This document shows positions 47,620 to 61,200 of a stretch of 64,000 nucleotides of DNA, piece after piece. How positions within the stretch are numbered: position 1 is the first letter of the stretch; each line of letters opens with the position of its first letter. The notes below the pieces were generated by a model, which saw only the letters and a list, made by a program, of their open reading frames with translations, searched no databases and was not told the DNA's origin. The translations under genes were made by a program, and so were the position numbers. This DNA comes from Pontederia crassipes (lineage: Eukaryota; Streptophyta; Magnoliopsida; Commelinales; Pontederiaceae), in assembly GCA_030549335.1 (NCBI GenBank), contig CM060193.1, positions 45,493,391 to 45,557,390 on the forward strand. Reading direction: 5' to 3'.

Positions 47620-47729
47620 TATTCTGCACCTTCCTCCCGTTAGTCCTCCTCTGTTTCGAGTTCCGTGGCACTCATCATCGTTGTCGTGGGTCGCCGGAGT
47701 TATCCCCCTGCCTCCTCCCGTGACACCGT

Positions 47730-47775
<46 letters not shown>

Positions 47776-47874
47776 CCGTCCACCAGCTGATCGAATAGCG
47801 CACCAGCAAGCGGCTCGTCCCCGCGCGTCCAATCCCTGATCGAATTCTGGATCTTTTTGTTCGTCACCCTCCAG
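47620..47874 (+). promoter_or_regulatory. probable 5' UTR exon of the SUN gene, with (AG)21
   Basis: CT-rich and GC-richer sequence follows the AT-rich spacer and contains (AG)21 at 47731-47772. It ends in a good donor (CTCCAG/GTACGT at 47874/47875). The partner acceptor is TTCTAATTACAG at 48903, 23 bp before the start codon, giving a ~1-kb leader intron. GA repeats in plant leaders are often bound by BPC-type GAGA factors (family knowledge, not shown here). The transcription start is not known. Confidence 0.5.
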
Positions 47875-48926
47875 GTACGTTTCTGATCTCCCGACTCTTT
47901 CTTGTATCACCGTTCTCTGTCTTCTTCTCTCGGGATTTAATTTTGAGGTATTGTTTTGTGTCTTTTTTCGATTTGATGGTGGTTTCTTCTGATTGTTCGT
48001 TTTTCCTGTCGTCCTTTACATAATTCACTGATTTCTGACGGCAACAGGTCGTCTTTTTGTTGCTCTAATCTGGTTACTGCCAAGGGATTCCGATGTTCTA
48101 GATTCATTTGTGGAAGGTTGATTTGAATTCTACGATCTTAGCTAAGGTGACCCCCGAGAAGATTATAAGACAAATTTTTTTTTTGGACACACAAATGGGA
48201 TATGCTTGAGTGAGTCTACGGATCTTCAATCCAGGCATTGTCGATTGACATTTTATTAAGGGAGAGAATGAGAACATTTGAACTGCCATCCGATTATGTT
48301 TGATCAGCTGAAAATCCAATTTCTTTCTTTCCTTTTTGGAGGGGAGTTGAGCAGACAATTTATCGAAAGGATAGAACTGAATTCAGGAACTTGCATATGA
48401 ATGAATATTCAATTTCTTTTCGGGATGAATGTTGTGGGTATGTTAAGATTAGACGGCTTAAGGAGAAGGAAAGAAAAAAACCACAAGTTCAGGCATTAGA
48501 GCCACCTACCGCGAAATCTGAACTTGCATTTGGACTAAATACATATTTTTATACCATTTAATGGGAAGGTTGGGAAAGGAGATATAGGAGATAATTCTCC
48601 TTGGACAAAGGAACCCAACAACGGATATTACATAAGAATATGGGTTACTTTTTTTTCCTTTTATTCTCCGTTTGTTCATCTTCCTAGCAAAATGAGGCAT
48701 GTTTGTGATACCGTTGCTGATAGTTCTGCATTTTCGGTAGGCTGACAAAAGACAAATATTAGCTTGTACAATTCAGATGGAGTCATTAGTTATGACTATC
48801 AAGTCTTAACATATCTAACTTGGCTTTTTTTTGGTTTTCCTTATTTATTGTTGATTTGTAACTTGGAAAAATTCAATTCAATGAACTTTTGTTCTAATTA
48901 CAGATCTGAAGTGATTTGATGAGCCA

Positions 48927-51900
48927 ATGCAGAGGTCACGTAAATCTCTTCTGCAAAGAAGAGCTGTATTTGAGAAGACCATTTTCTCTGGGAGTAAGCA
49001 TTTCTACAAGATCTCAGTCTCTTTGGTGGCCTTCTCATGGCTTATCATCTTGCTCCTTAATTCTTTTAGCAGCCAGGGAAATAATTATAGAGGTAAAAAT
49101 TTGTTTGTTGTTTTTGTTATCGTTTGTTTTCATTTAAATCATAACCATTGTTGTGTGCAGAATATGAAGTAGCATGTTTGAATTTCTTCCCATAAGTAGT
49201 TACTTGAAATATCCAACTTGCTTTTCCTATGCACTTATTTGTAGGCCTGATTGTTGTATCTTATTTGCTTATTCACTGCCACATTAAGTTCTGTACACAC
49301 TTCATCTTTTTTCATGCTTCATAGTTTCTCCATTGAAGTATGGCTTATACTATCCAATTTGAATGACATTGAAATAGAATTTAGCTAACTTATGAATAAA
49401 ATTTTAACTGGATAATCTCCTGGTTCTTTCAGCATCATTGATTTTCATCTATTTTATTGAAGGATTGTTTTCCACTAAAATGAATTCATGGGCACTTCAT
49501 ATCTTGTCCTTTAAAGGTTGAAAAGGGCAGAGCTTGCGTTTTGTATCTGAATTTGTTTAAATATCTATTTACTATATCCGATTGAAAGTTTAGACAATAC
49601 TTCTGTTACTATGCCCTTTTCTTTTCCTGGAAGTTGGGTGCATTATCCTGTAGTTTGATGCAGATTCCTTGAGCTCTTCGGTTAGTGAATTAAGCTCATA
49701 TGAAGCTGCTACAGGTTCAGAAGAATATTCTGATCCATCCAAATCCGTGGAGGTAGAAGATTCCAGTTCCACTGACAGTGATCAGAAGGTACTTCTTCTG
49801 GAAGGAAAATCCATTACTGTTGTAACAGAAGAGTTAACTGATGAAGTCTCCTCAAATGATACATCAGCTGGTGAGAAAGAGAAGGCAGTAGAGATACCCA
49901 CTAACTTAGACACTAAGGTGGAAGCTCCATCCAAAAATGAAAGATTGGCTCGAATCACAACTCCTGGTCTAGATGAATTTAAAAGCAAAGCAATTAATAC
50001 AAAAGAAAAATGCACATCAAGCCAGGTGACTACAGTCATTCACAGAATGGAACCTGGTGGAAAGGAATACAATTATGCATCTGCTAGTAGAGGTGCAAAG
50101 CTTCTAGATGCCAACAAGGAAGCTAAAGGTGCTAAAAACATCTTGGACAAAGATAAGGACAAGTATCTACGTAATCCATGCTCTGCAGAAGAAAAGTACG
50201 TTATAATAGAGCTTTCAGAAGAGACCTTAGTGAATACTATTGAAATAGCTAACTTTGAGCACTACTCCTCTAATTTTAAGGATTTTGAAATATTAAGTAG
50301 TTTAGACTATCCAACAGACAATTGGATCACACTTGGAAAATTTACTGCTGCAAATGTCAAGCATGCACAAAGGTTTTCACTTATGGAGCCCAAGTGGTCA
50401 AGATACTTAAAGCTTAACCTCTTGACTCATTATGGTTCAGAGTTCTTCTGTACATTGAGCATCCTGGAAGTTTATGGCGTGGATGCTGTGGAGAAGATGC
50501 TGGAGAATTTGATCTCAGTTGAAAGCAAAAAACTAGAACCTGAACAAATTAATGATAAAAAAATACAGGATGATTCTTACCAGGCACCTCCAGGAGAAAT
50601 TGATAATGAGTCACATAACAACAATCACAGCCCCAAAAGAGACTCTGTAGGATTCAGCGTGTCTGATCCATTATTAGAGACAAAGCCACCACAGGTTGGA
50701 AGGATGTCTGGAGACACTGCACTTAAGGTACTAATGCAGAAGGTCCAGTCTCTTGATTTGAATTTCTCTGTCCTGGAGAGCTACCTGGAAGAATTGAACA
50801 CCAGATATGGGCATATATTCAAAGAATTTGCTGATGAAATTACTGAGGAAGAGTCAGTCTTGGAGAAAATCAAGTTGGAGATAAAGAATCTTCAGGTTGA
50901 CAAAGATATTATTGTATGTTTTCTCATCCTCCTCCTATGTCATTTTTTTCACATGCCTTAGAGTCATCTTATATTGTCCTCACATTAACTATCTTGATTC
51001 AGACTAATGAGCTAAGAGAGCTTGTTTCGTGGAAAACTATTGTTTCTTCGCAACTGGACTTGTTGTTCAGAGAAAATTCATTACTCAGGTTTGATTTGTC
51101 TCATATGAATGCAGACAGTTCTGTGGATTCTTAGATCCTTTGTGTATTTCTTCCAAGATAAATATGCATCCCCTTGCCTACACATCTATTTAGATCCCAA
51201 CTTTGTTTGCATGAAAATTCAGCCATTTCATTGTATAGAGATGAATCTGAAAGAATTACACTTTTGATCTTAGATCCTCATTTTGAAGTCCTATATTCCT
51301 CTTGTATAAAATTCTTCAGGAAGTCTGAACGAAACAGTTAGGAAACAGAGAACCTTTTGTGAGCTTAATTAAAAATATTTGAGAATGTTCCTTTTTTCTT
51401 CCTCCAAGTCACTTGGTATAAATATTTTATGAGCTTAATTAAGTGTAAACCTTTTTCTCCTTCAAAAGAAGTATACGCCTTTCTGCATAAAAAATCCCTT
51501 TGTAAGGATATAGCCTTTCTCTCAGCCCAAGTCACTTGGTAGAAAATTCTTGATGTTTACATTGTTTTATGGAATTTTGTATTTGGGATTTGCACCAAGT
51601 TCAGGTAGCAACCAAGATGTCTAGAGACAAAGACAATCCAAGGTGCTTGAATGCCAGGAAACTATGCATGCTCCTAGCAACCACAAATCTCGGCACATGA
51701 TTTATTACAAAAAATCAGGTGTCTTGAAGAATTGTAACACTTAAAGATGTTGTAAGAATAAATGGTCTTCTAATCAAGACACAACATAGATATATAGTGT
51801 TTTCATAAATTTTCATGCGTTCTAAAATTCATGCAACATAAGTCACCAGTTGGTAGATAACTTATTACCATGATCTCTGATTGGTTTCTTCTGGTTATCT

Positions 51901-52309
51901 CATTAATTAGTTCCAACTCAACTTATTTTGACCATCTAAGTAGTTTTAATTCACCTGTTCAAAAATGAAAAGGAAGGAAAAACCTAAAAAGAAAAGTTTA
52001 AGTATTCAGAGAGTTCTTACAACCATTTCATATGTTTTTGACATTGATCTGTTTATGATCCTAAAAACTATGCTGATGTGTAGGTCTGAGATCAAAGGCG
52101 TCGCCGATCACCAAGCTGAGATGGAGAACAAGAATCTCGCTGTAGTGATCGTATCTTTCTTATTCGGGTGTGTGGCGATTGCTAAATTATTTATAGATGC
52201 CCTATTGAGTGTTTCAGGAATATGTAAATCTAGAAACCAGACAAGCTCTGCATGGCTTTTGCTGTTGTTGAGCATCGGCATCACCACTTCAATCCTGGTG
52301 TTATTATGA
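48927..52309 (+). CDS. mid-SUN domain protein (plant SUN3/4/5 type)
   Basis: Exons 48927-49092, 49664-50913, 51003-51088 and 52084-52309 join in phase to 575 codons plus stop, with sites GAG/GTAAAA, GCAG/ATTCC, ATT/GTATGT, TTCAG/ACTAA, CTCAG/GTTTGA and GTAG/GTCTG. Order of parts: a basic N-terminus ([12 protein letters not shown]), a membrane segment at about 29-47, an acidic Ser-rich linker, the SUN domain at about 182-329 ([74 protein letters not shown]), a coiled coil at about 395-475, and two C-terminal membrane segments at about 519-543 and 556-575. A central SUN domain with one plus two membrane spans is the plant mid-SUN layout; length also fits. Such proteins sit in the ER and nuclear envelope. 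The ATG at 48927 gives the full N-terminal span; another ATG at 48917 is out of frame. No break is seen. Confidence 0.93.
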
Positions 52310-52395
52310 TTCTTTATGTGAATCAATGAAAATTTTGACAATTGCATAAATATTATCACCGACTAGAGTTGTAGTGAAACATTGCAACTAAATTA

Positions 52396-54369
52396 GCATT
52401 TGTAACACCCCCAAATCGACCCCCGTCACGTGGCGAAGATCAACCTGAAGACGCTATGATATGCTATGACTTTGACTATAATATTGATCATATCTCAGTC
52501 AGGAATCGAGACACGTCAGCGGAAGAAGAATAATAGAAGGAATAAAGAAAAGTATAACTTTAATTTGCGGAAGTTTAAAAAGTGGCTACATCATTTCTGA
52601 GAAATAAAAAATGAAATTCTACATCATAAATTTATAAATGCGGAAGGGAAAAGAAAACTAGATAAGGAACTAATAATCCATGTGTGCTTTCTTGCCGCCA
52701 GAGCTTCGTCACCACACACTTATTTCACATCGTCACTGACCTAGCCTTGTGAAAATCAGACACAGGGAAGATTGTCCTCCCGTAATCTTTACAGCCTAGT
52801 GGGGAACCACATGATATACAATGCATAATATGAATTGAATAATCAGAAATAAATAATCATGCTTGACTTGAACTTGAAAGGATAATATGGTAGTACCATA
52901 AATCATAATAAGAATAAGAAACATAATAAATCATGAGGATCAAATGATACATAATAAACTTGAAATAATAACATACTTAAAAATCATAACGATAACTTGA
53001 CTTGTCTTAATTATTCTTCTTGATCTTAGTTTATTATTAGAAATCAGGGTGACTTTAAGTGTCTTTAGTTCTTGGGGTATGTCGAGCGAACGATACGGCA
53101 TTGTGCGGGTTAGTGGGTGATCAAATCATGACCAAAGGAGCTATCCTTATCTTGATGCACTTGATTTGTACTGGCAACCCGTTGTTAATCTTTCATCTGA
53201 ACTTATTAATCACTTTTAATAATTTGTGGCTCTTTGTTCTTTGTTCAATAGATACTATAAGATCAATAAGAAATGAATCAATAAAAGAACAAATCTTGAA
53301 AGTCAGGGATGGATCTCTATGGGGTCAAAAAAATAGGATCAATTATATATAAGTAATATTCAGATTAAAAAAGGAAATAATTAATAAATCTAATAAAAAG
53401 GTTTACTGGGAATCAGTCGACCGGTTGGCTTCGGGTCAATCGACCAGTCTGTTTAGATCGGTCGACCGATGAGTTGACTCTGGCTGATTGGATCGATCGA
53501 TCCGTTCCGTTGAACGGTCGATCGATGAGCAGTGATCGGTCGACCAGTGGCAGGGATCGGTTGATCGGTCGACATATGAAGAAATCGACTGTGGTCATGA
53601 TATCGGTCGACCAGTTGCTGGCAATACTTGCAGACCGATCGACCGGTCAGCGTACAGAAAGTTACAGAACTTTCGAATTTCATCAAATCTTCAGTGCAAT
53701 CTCAATCTAAACTAGTTCCTAACTCCTAACAAATCAATCACACAACAATAGAACAATAGGAAATGAATTATGCATGAAATTAATCAACCAATCCAAGAAT
53801 TCAAGAAATCAAACAAGGCAAAACAAGAAACTTGAACCCTCTTCATCTCTTCTTCTTACATGTACGATTAGGGAATGTTTTAAGTTTATTCAGGGGTCAT
53901 GCAAGGTGATTTCAATTCACCCACCTCTGTTCGTGATTAATCCGTTCTTCGGTTCGTCGGAAAACAATCAGCAACGTCCCATGCTGTCCCCCTATTCTTC
54001 CTCTCGACCTCCACCTGAAATCCGGCCAGCAGGGTTCAACACCACCTCATAGATTGCTATACAAAGAAGAACATTACGAGAGGAGGAAGGGATCGATGGT
54101 TGCTGACCAAAAATCTGTCACCTCCTGAGATGATCACGAGGTGCTCCAGAAAATCCAGCCATCTCGTGAGGTTTTTGGGAGAAAGAGGTTTAACGAAATT
54201 CTATTTTATCTTATATAAACCTCCCCTCCTAATATGATCTAATGAGGTCAATTAATCTCTGGCTTTTCTAACTTTGAGTGGAATATGGATCTATTTCCCT
54301 CAGCCGTCCAAGTCTATCATGATTTCTTTTCCCTTTATTTTTCTGTTTTGGGCCGATTGTTACAGTATT
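52396..54369 (-). mobile_element. solo LTR (52401-54364) with CGGTCGACCG palindromes
   Basis: Ends TGTAACACCCCC (52401) and GATTGTTACA (54364) are inverted TGTAAC/GTTACA termini. Flanks GCATT and GTATT agree at 4 of 5 positions, as for an aged 5-bp LTR target duplication. On the minus strand a TATA box, GTTTATATAA, lies at 54220-54211, so transcription direction is minus. No internal coding region or second LTR is present. The cluster 53413-53645 carries the same TCGGTCGACCGAT-like palindromes as the element at 7243-9546. It begins about 90 bp after the SUN gene's stop codon, so the gene's 3' UTR may read into it. Confidence 0.7.
53413..53645. repeat. second cluster of CGGTCGACCG palindromic motifs
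   Basis: Variants of TCGGTCGACCGAT occur near 53416, 53440, 53458, 53490, 53515, 53536, 53556, 53600 and 53635, with unrelated spacers. Same motif family as 7795-8165. Confidence 0.75.
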
Positions 54370-54705
54370 AGTTTTAGTGATTGCAGAATGCCAGTAGCAA
54401 AAGACGACTATTGTTATGAAATAATAATGATTATAAGGATACAAAATAATTTAATCGTCATGGAGTTTATATAGGGAACTTCAATACAAAATATGAAATA
54501 GAAATCCTAGGTTTCGGGGCTGCGCACCTTCGTAGGAGATCCTCCCTAAACTCCTCCTCAGGCTTGTTGTTTGGGCAACGAGACCCTCGTAAGTGACGGG
54601 CAGCTTCGTCACTCCATTGCTGAAGCGCCTGACTACATAGGAGCTCAATTAAAATTACAACTAGATTCAGATTTAAGGAATAACAAATTTTCACCTTGAC
54701 TTGAA

Positions 54706-55423
54706 TTATTTTAGAATAAATATTTTCAATGCCATGCCATGCTGCTGCCGCCAACCCCACCTTGGAGTATTGATCTTAAGCAAGTTCAAACAGTGCTGAA
54801 ACTTGTTATGAGGAATAGACTTGGTGAACATATTAGCTAGATTATTTTTACTTCTTCCCCTTGGCCCTCTTCTCGATGCAGATGAAGTGTCCTTGGCTAA
54901 ACATATTGCACTCAAGCTATCATAGTGCACTATGACTTGCTCCTAATGAAATCCAAAATCTCCAACTAGACCTTTGAACCCTTTGGCAACTTTTGTTAGT
55001 TCCATATACTTTGCCTATGTGGTAATAATGTAATTGATGATTGGAGTGTAGCATTTCAATTGATGACAAAGCTACCAAAAATAAAGACGTATCCTATCAT
55101 GGATCATCTTTCATCAACATCTGCAACATAGTATGAATCTGAGTAGCATGCAACTAAACACTCTTTATTACTTCTGTAGATTTTCCCTCAAATATCGAAA
55201 GATTTGCTTTCCAATGTTCTTTTTTTGGATTGCTCATGAACTTGCTGTCAACACTAACTGCATGAGCAATGTTAGATCTTATGCAAACCATGACATACAT
55301 TAAACTTTCAATTGCACTAGGATAAGAAACCCAAGACATGTACTCCTTCTTTACTTTTAATTTTAGTGTGAAGGCAACAGAGAGATTTGTACATAATGGA
55401 GTATTTGGCTTCGTTCCGGACAT
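54706..55423 (-). pseudogene. copia RNase H region
   Basis: YMSWVSYPSAIESLMYVMVC with RSNIAHAVSV and NPKKEHWKA lie at 55423-55154, and YDSLSAICLAKD with NLANMFTKSIPHNKFQHCLN at 54930-54706. Both are typical of the copia C-terminal end. The catalytic segment between them is interrupted by stops. Confidence 0.7.
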
Positions 55424-55659
55424 TCCAAACCTAAATAAAAATTTTTAAAATAAATTTTTTAAAATTAGTATTTCCATCATTCAAATCTTTTGTGACGCAT
55501 CAAAATCCTTCATGTCGAATTCTGAGAAGCTTCTTCAAATTTTGAATTTCTGTCATGACTCTAGTGGCAATGAACATATCATCAATATACGAGAGCAGAT
55601 AGATGGTGGAGTCGTTCTTCACCTTTTTGTGATATACACAATAATCATAGGGACTTTGA

Positions 55660-56154
55660 TTAATCCTTAGAGATTATGAAACTATCAAACCTCTTGTACC
55701 TCTGTTTGGGAAATTGCTTCAGATCATACAAAGATTTTCTCAGTCTGCAAACTTGATTCTCCTTTCTTGAAATGGAGAATTCCTCTGGCTGACTCACAAG
55801 AATGTTTTTTTTCAAGTTTTCATGGTGAAAAATAGTCTTCACATTTAGTTGCCCGAGCTCTAAATTCTGATGTGCTATAAGAGCAAGCAACATCATGATA
55901 GAAGTATGTCTGACAACAAGTGAAAATATCTCATTGTAGTCCATACATTCTTTGTAACTATGACCTTTAACAATCAGCCGTGCTTTGTATCTTGTGTCTT
56001 CAATTCCTAGAATTCCATCCTTCTTTTTGAAGACCCACTTACAACCAATGACATTTCTATCTTTAGGTAATTTGACAAACTCCCAAGTCTGATTCTTGTA
56101 ATGAGACTCCATCTCCTCAAATCCACTATTTAGATTCAGTACATGTGGTGACAT
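55660..56154 (-). pseudogene. copia reverse transcriptase, N-terminal half
   Basis: A 164-codon frame reads MESHYKNQTWEFVKLP, VIGCKWVFKKKDG, YKARLIVKGHSYKECMDYNE, LELGQLNVKTIFHHENL and CRLRKSLYDLKQFPKQRYKR. These are the copia landmarks W.LV.LP, CKWVFK.K, YKARLVAKG and LYGLKQ.PR.W. The expected D in QLDVKTAFLHG is Asn here and the YVDDM motif is not in this frame. Upstream (56378-56136) a short frame includes VGPPKRYDFEGMVTYAL, the linker before RT. Confidence 0.75.
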
Positions 56155-56399
56155 CCTTGTAAGAAGACGGATCTACAACTCCACCTCTTCAGGTACTGCA
56201 AAGCATAAGTAACCATGCCCTCAAAATCATATCGCTTAGGAGGACCTACTTGTATGTGAGGACGTCTAACAGCAATTGACTCCTCTTCTGATTGCTCAAC
56301 AGACTCTTCATGTTCTAGTTCTACTCCTTGATGTGATCCTTCAGCATCATCCTCAGCTGGAGTCACTTCAATCTTCACCTATTTGTTGACACTCTTTTC

Positions 56400-57600
56400 A
56401 TCCTCCACCTTCAATTGAAGCGTTGATTCTTCATCAAAGGTCACACTTTTGCTGTGGATGACTTTATGTTTTGAAGGAGATCAGATTCTATAGCCCTTTA
56501 CTCTTGTGAATACTCTTTCTTTGACTCTTGGCTCCAACTTTCTTTCACTGACATAATAGTATGCTGGAAAATAAAAACTTTTAAATTAGTATAATTAGTA
56601 GGATTTCCTGATCATCGCGATTGCCGTACTTCGATTCACCAAGTAACAGGCTGTATTAACAGTTTCAGCTCAGAACATTCTATTCAGGCCAGCATTAGAG
56701 AGCATGCACCTTGCTCTCTCTAAAAGTGTCCTCATTCATTCTGCAACTTCATTTTACTGTGGAGTATCCCTGATCGTATGATGTTTGATAATGCTTTCAT
56801 CTTTGCAGAACTGGTCGAATTCATCAGAACATAATTCCAACTCATTATCAGTGCGAAGACGCTTCACTTTTTTCAAAGTTTGATTTTCCACAAAAACTTT
56901 TCACTATTTTGAAGGCCTTGAAGGACTCGCTCTTGTGCTTCATCAAGAATACTCAAGTCATCCTCGAGTAGTCATCAATACATATAGGAAGTACTTAACA
57001 CCTCCTAATGATCGAACATGAGATAGATCCCAACAATAAGTATGAATGTAGTCAAGTGCCGCCTTCATTCTGTGCACTACTTTGCCAAACTGAGACTTTC
57101 GTGGTTTGCCAAATACATAATGCTTGCAGAAGTTGATTTCAAATATCTTCTTATCTCTCAGAAGACTTCGGTTAGAATATTCATCATGTTCGAACTCATA
57201 TGCCCAAGCCGTATGTGCCATAGTTTGGACTTTTCTGATTCGGATGAACTAGCCGCTGTAGTAATGCTAGAAACTGTCTTGCCTTGTAATATATACAATG
57301 ACTTATGTCTGTCTACCTTCAGAACTGTAGTATCGCCCTTCATGACCATGAGGATGCTTCCAGTAGCATTGATCTGACAGTCCTTAGAGTCAAGACTCTA
57401 AGTGATATCAGATTCTTGTTCAATTGCGGAACATGACAGACATCTGTCAGCGTCCTTACAAGATTGTTATGAGTCTTGATCTTCACAGAACCGATTCTAA
57501 CTATCTGACATAATAAATTATTGACCACGATGACATTTTCACCATTGATCTTCTAATAAGATGAGAACCATTCTTTATTCGGAGTGATAGGAGCAACTCG
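56400..57600 (-). pseudogene. copia protease/pre-integrase/integrase region
   Basis: Minus-strand frames contain DVCHVPQLNKNLISLRVL (protease to pre-integrase link), SEKSKLWHIRLGHMS (gag-pre-integrase LWHxRLGH) and GKVVHRMKAALDYIHTYCWD with SLGGVKYFL (integrase; the D of the IHTD motif is replaced by Y). Frames are shifted against each other. Confidence 0.65.
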
Positions 57601-58463
57601 AACCAAGAACCCAACTATCTTCTAGACATCCTTGATTAATAGCAGCTAGAACCAAATCATCTTCAGAATTTTCAGTTTCATGTGTCACTGCAACAATGAG
57701 GGCCTTCTTCTTCTTCGGACAATCTTTCTTCCAATGTCCTGGTTCTTTGTAGTAATTACAAATGTATTTGACAGTAATCTTCTTCTTCTTTGGTTTGAAT
57801 TTCTTCGAGTTCGAGGACTACCTCTTCTCTGGGGTCGATATCTATCCCGCGGCTTGAGTCTTTGCAGAATTTCTAGATGCTTTATGTCGAAATTTACAAG
57901 CATAGAGATTCGATCTTACTTCTTTTAGAATTGTAGTTTCCTTTTCGATAATCATAGATTGAATAAAATTTTCATATGACGGAGAAGCGAAACTAATAGA
58001 AGGAGGGGCATCATCTCCATCCTCAATTTTTGTATCAATATTTTTCAGTTCTATCAACAAATTGATCGAGATGTTCCTTAAGATGGGTACCTTCTTGCAT
58101 GCGTAAGGTGAAGAGACGTTGCTTCAACAACAACTTGTTGGTGAGAAACTTCGTCATATACAGACTATCGAGTCTCAACTACAGACCAACCGTCGTTTCT
58201 TCATATGCAACCTCGATTATCACCTCATCTGCCAAGCATAACAGAATCATTGAGTATGCCTTCTCCTCCTGTGCCGCCAAATTAGTGAGATCGACCTCTT
58301 TTTCTTTGCCATTCGAGTCTTTCTCATTTGGTTTGTTCTTCGATACCTTCACGAGCGGCGTCCAAACTTCTTGTTGCTTCAGAAGCGTCCGCATTTTGAT
58401 TTGCTATAACTCGAAACTATTTCTATCAGTGAACTTTTTCACCTTCACGTTGTGCGACGCCAT
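57600..58463 (-). pseudogene. copia gag with degenerate zinc knuckle
   Basis: Starts at the ATG at 58463 (MASHNVKVKKFTDRNSFEL), with a stop already at codon 20 (58406-58404). It continues as VSKNKPNEKDSNGKEKEVDL, SMILLCLADEVI, LWLKLDSLYM and MQEGTHLKEHLDQF, the UBN2-type gag pattern. The nucleocapsid knuckle near 57700-57760 reads CNYYKEPGHWKKDCP, so the second Cys of CxxC has become Tyr. Several frameshifts. Confidence 0.7.
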
Positions 58464-58896
58464 CTCTCTATCTGTTCGAGAACAGTTGACAAACCCCAAG
58501 TCTCTAATACTAGTTTATCACGAAAAAAGAAAGAGAGAAATCGCACAAAATACAAAAGAACACACAAGATTTACGAGGTTCACCCTAAATCGGGCTACGT
58601 CCTCGGGTGACAGTGATTCTATTTGTTATGGAATAATAATGATTATAATGATGCAAAATAATATAGTCATCGTGAAGTTTATATTGGAAATTCTAATACA
58701 AAATAGAAAATAAAAATTCTAAAATCTCTAAGTTTCGGAGTCGGAGCCCCCAAGCCACCGCATGGGATCCCCTAGACCTCCCTCAAGCTTGCTGTCCCGG
58801 GCTCCCGCAAGGGACGAACGATTTTGCCACCTCCATTGTTGAAGCGCCTCACTATATAAGGGTCCAACTAATGTTACAACTAATTCAAGACATCAT

Positions 58897-58900
<4 letters not shown>

Positions 58901-58929
<29 letters not shown>
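58901..58929. repeat. (AT)n microsatellite
   Basis: About 14 AT units just outside the copia 5' LTR. Confidence 0.9.
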
Positions 58930-58932
<3 letters not shown>

Positions 58933-59964
58933 GAACATAAGGGTAAAATAGTCTATGAAAATGGCTGAGGTGGCACTATGTGGACACGAATTATATAGAT
59001 TTCTAAAATACTCAGACAATCCTTCGTCTTTAAACATTTTCGGTATATATAAAAAGCTAAAGAAGCTTCGGAAGTAAAAGTTGAAGACAGCTAAGCACGC
59101 ATAGATCTGCCGGATCTATAAGTCTTTATTTTATTTTACATGGGATACTGTCGATAGACATCTGCAATCCAATCCAATCCAATCCTTCAAGGCTAAGAGA
59201 TACGCCAAATTCATTGTGTTCATGTCAGCCGGCGTGCAGTGTCTCTCTCTCTCTCTCACTCACACCTCGGATCCATCCCCGGAATTAAGATCACTTACAC
59301 ATTGGATCCCGGCAAGCAAGCAATTGGAAGGTGGCATTGCTCACTTTCAATCCAAGGAAATATTGAGATCCAAATTTTTATTCCTTCTAATGGTTTGAAA
59401 GAGATTGGTGTCTTGCTTTTGATCCCATTGCTTAAATTATTTATTTCTCCTCTAATGTATTTATTTTAAAATTAAAGTTAGATCTACTAGCACATCTTAA
59501 TTCTTAACTTAGTTTGCTTACTAATCGAGTCACAATTCATACGAATTGCATTTCGATCTTTCGTTCAATTAATTTTATTCAAAATTCTATTAAATTACTT
59601 TTTAGTAATTGTGAAATGTCAATTTAATCTTTACTATGTTATTACAAGAAATATTTATTAAAAATAAGTAAAAAATATGTACAAAATTATTTATAAAAAT
59701 GTAATATTTATTTAATAATATGTCCTTTTATATATTTTTAAAGGTTTATTTTTAATTTAAAAAATCATTAATTTAAAATTTTAGTACACATTAATTAAGG
59801 ATGCATTTATATATGAAATTTATTATTATAAATAAAAAATAATGAAATAGTATGATAAACAATAAATCATTAATAGGCATGAGAATTATTAATAAAAATA
59901 ACAAATCATTAATAAATCTGAGATTGTAAAAATGTCAAATAAGCCATCAAAACTTTAGACTCAA
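58930..59964. other. spacer, nothing recognised
   Basis: A GC-richer stretch at 59216-59400 has two overlapping open frames (60 and 76 codons), starting after CTCTCTCTCTCTCTCAC. They show no family resemblance. The rest is AT-rich. Confidence 0.35.
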
Positions 59965-60260
59965 CACTACTATATTTTTAATGATTTCCAACGATAAAAA
60001 ATGTTGGAAATCTCGTGAAATCGATCAAAAAAATCCAATTTTCGATGGGGAGACAAACTTCAGAATAACTCTCATCAGTAACGAGTTTCCAACGAATTTT
60101 GAAATCCATCGCTATTTTAAAAGGAAACATCCGATGGGGAAAGTTCTAACACGGGAAAGTCCTGTCAGAGGTTCCAACCGTCGGAACCTCAAACGTCCCA
60201 TCGGACGTTCTGACAGGAGCTCTCCCATCGGACATTCTGACCGGTTCACCCGTTATAATT
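59965..60260 (+). mobile_element. possible CACTA-type transposon end
   Basis: CACTACTATATTTTTAATG at 59965 resembles a CACTA terminus. It is followed by dense short inverted repeats (TTTCCAACG...CGTTGGAAA-like near 59987, TCCGATGGG and CCCATCGGA near 60130-60230), as in CACTA subterminal regions. No second end was found; assignment is tentative. Confidence 0.3.

Positions 60261-61200
<940 letters not shown>

Larger units (their letters stand above)
54390..58885 (-). mobile_element. Ty1/copia LTR retrotransposon, decayed
   Basis: Related LTR sequence lies at both ends: about 58517-58885 (5' LTR on the minus strand) and about 54390-54680 (3' LTR). Both contain TTATGGAATAATAATGATTA-like text and TTGAAGCGCC.CACTA. 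On the minus strand the 5' LTR region includes GAGGACGTAGCCCGATTTAG and CCTCGTAAATCTTGTGT, and a PBS-like CTAGTATTAGAGACTTGG follows near 58497-58514. Between the LTRs, gag, zinc knuckle, gag-pre-integrase, integrase, reverse transcriptase and RNase H pieces are in copia order. Many stops and frameshifts make it inactive. The 3' LTR appears cut short near 54390, beside the solo LTR. Confidence 0.8.
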
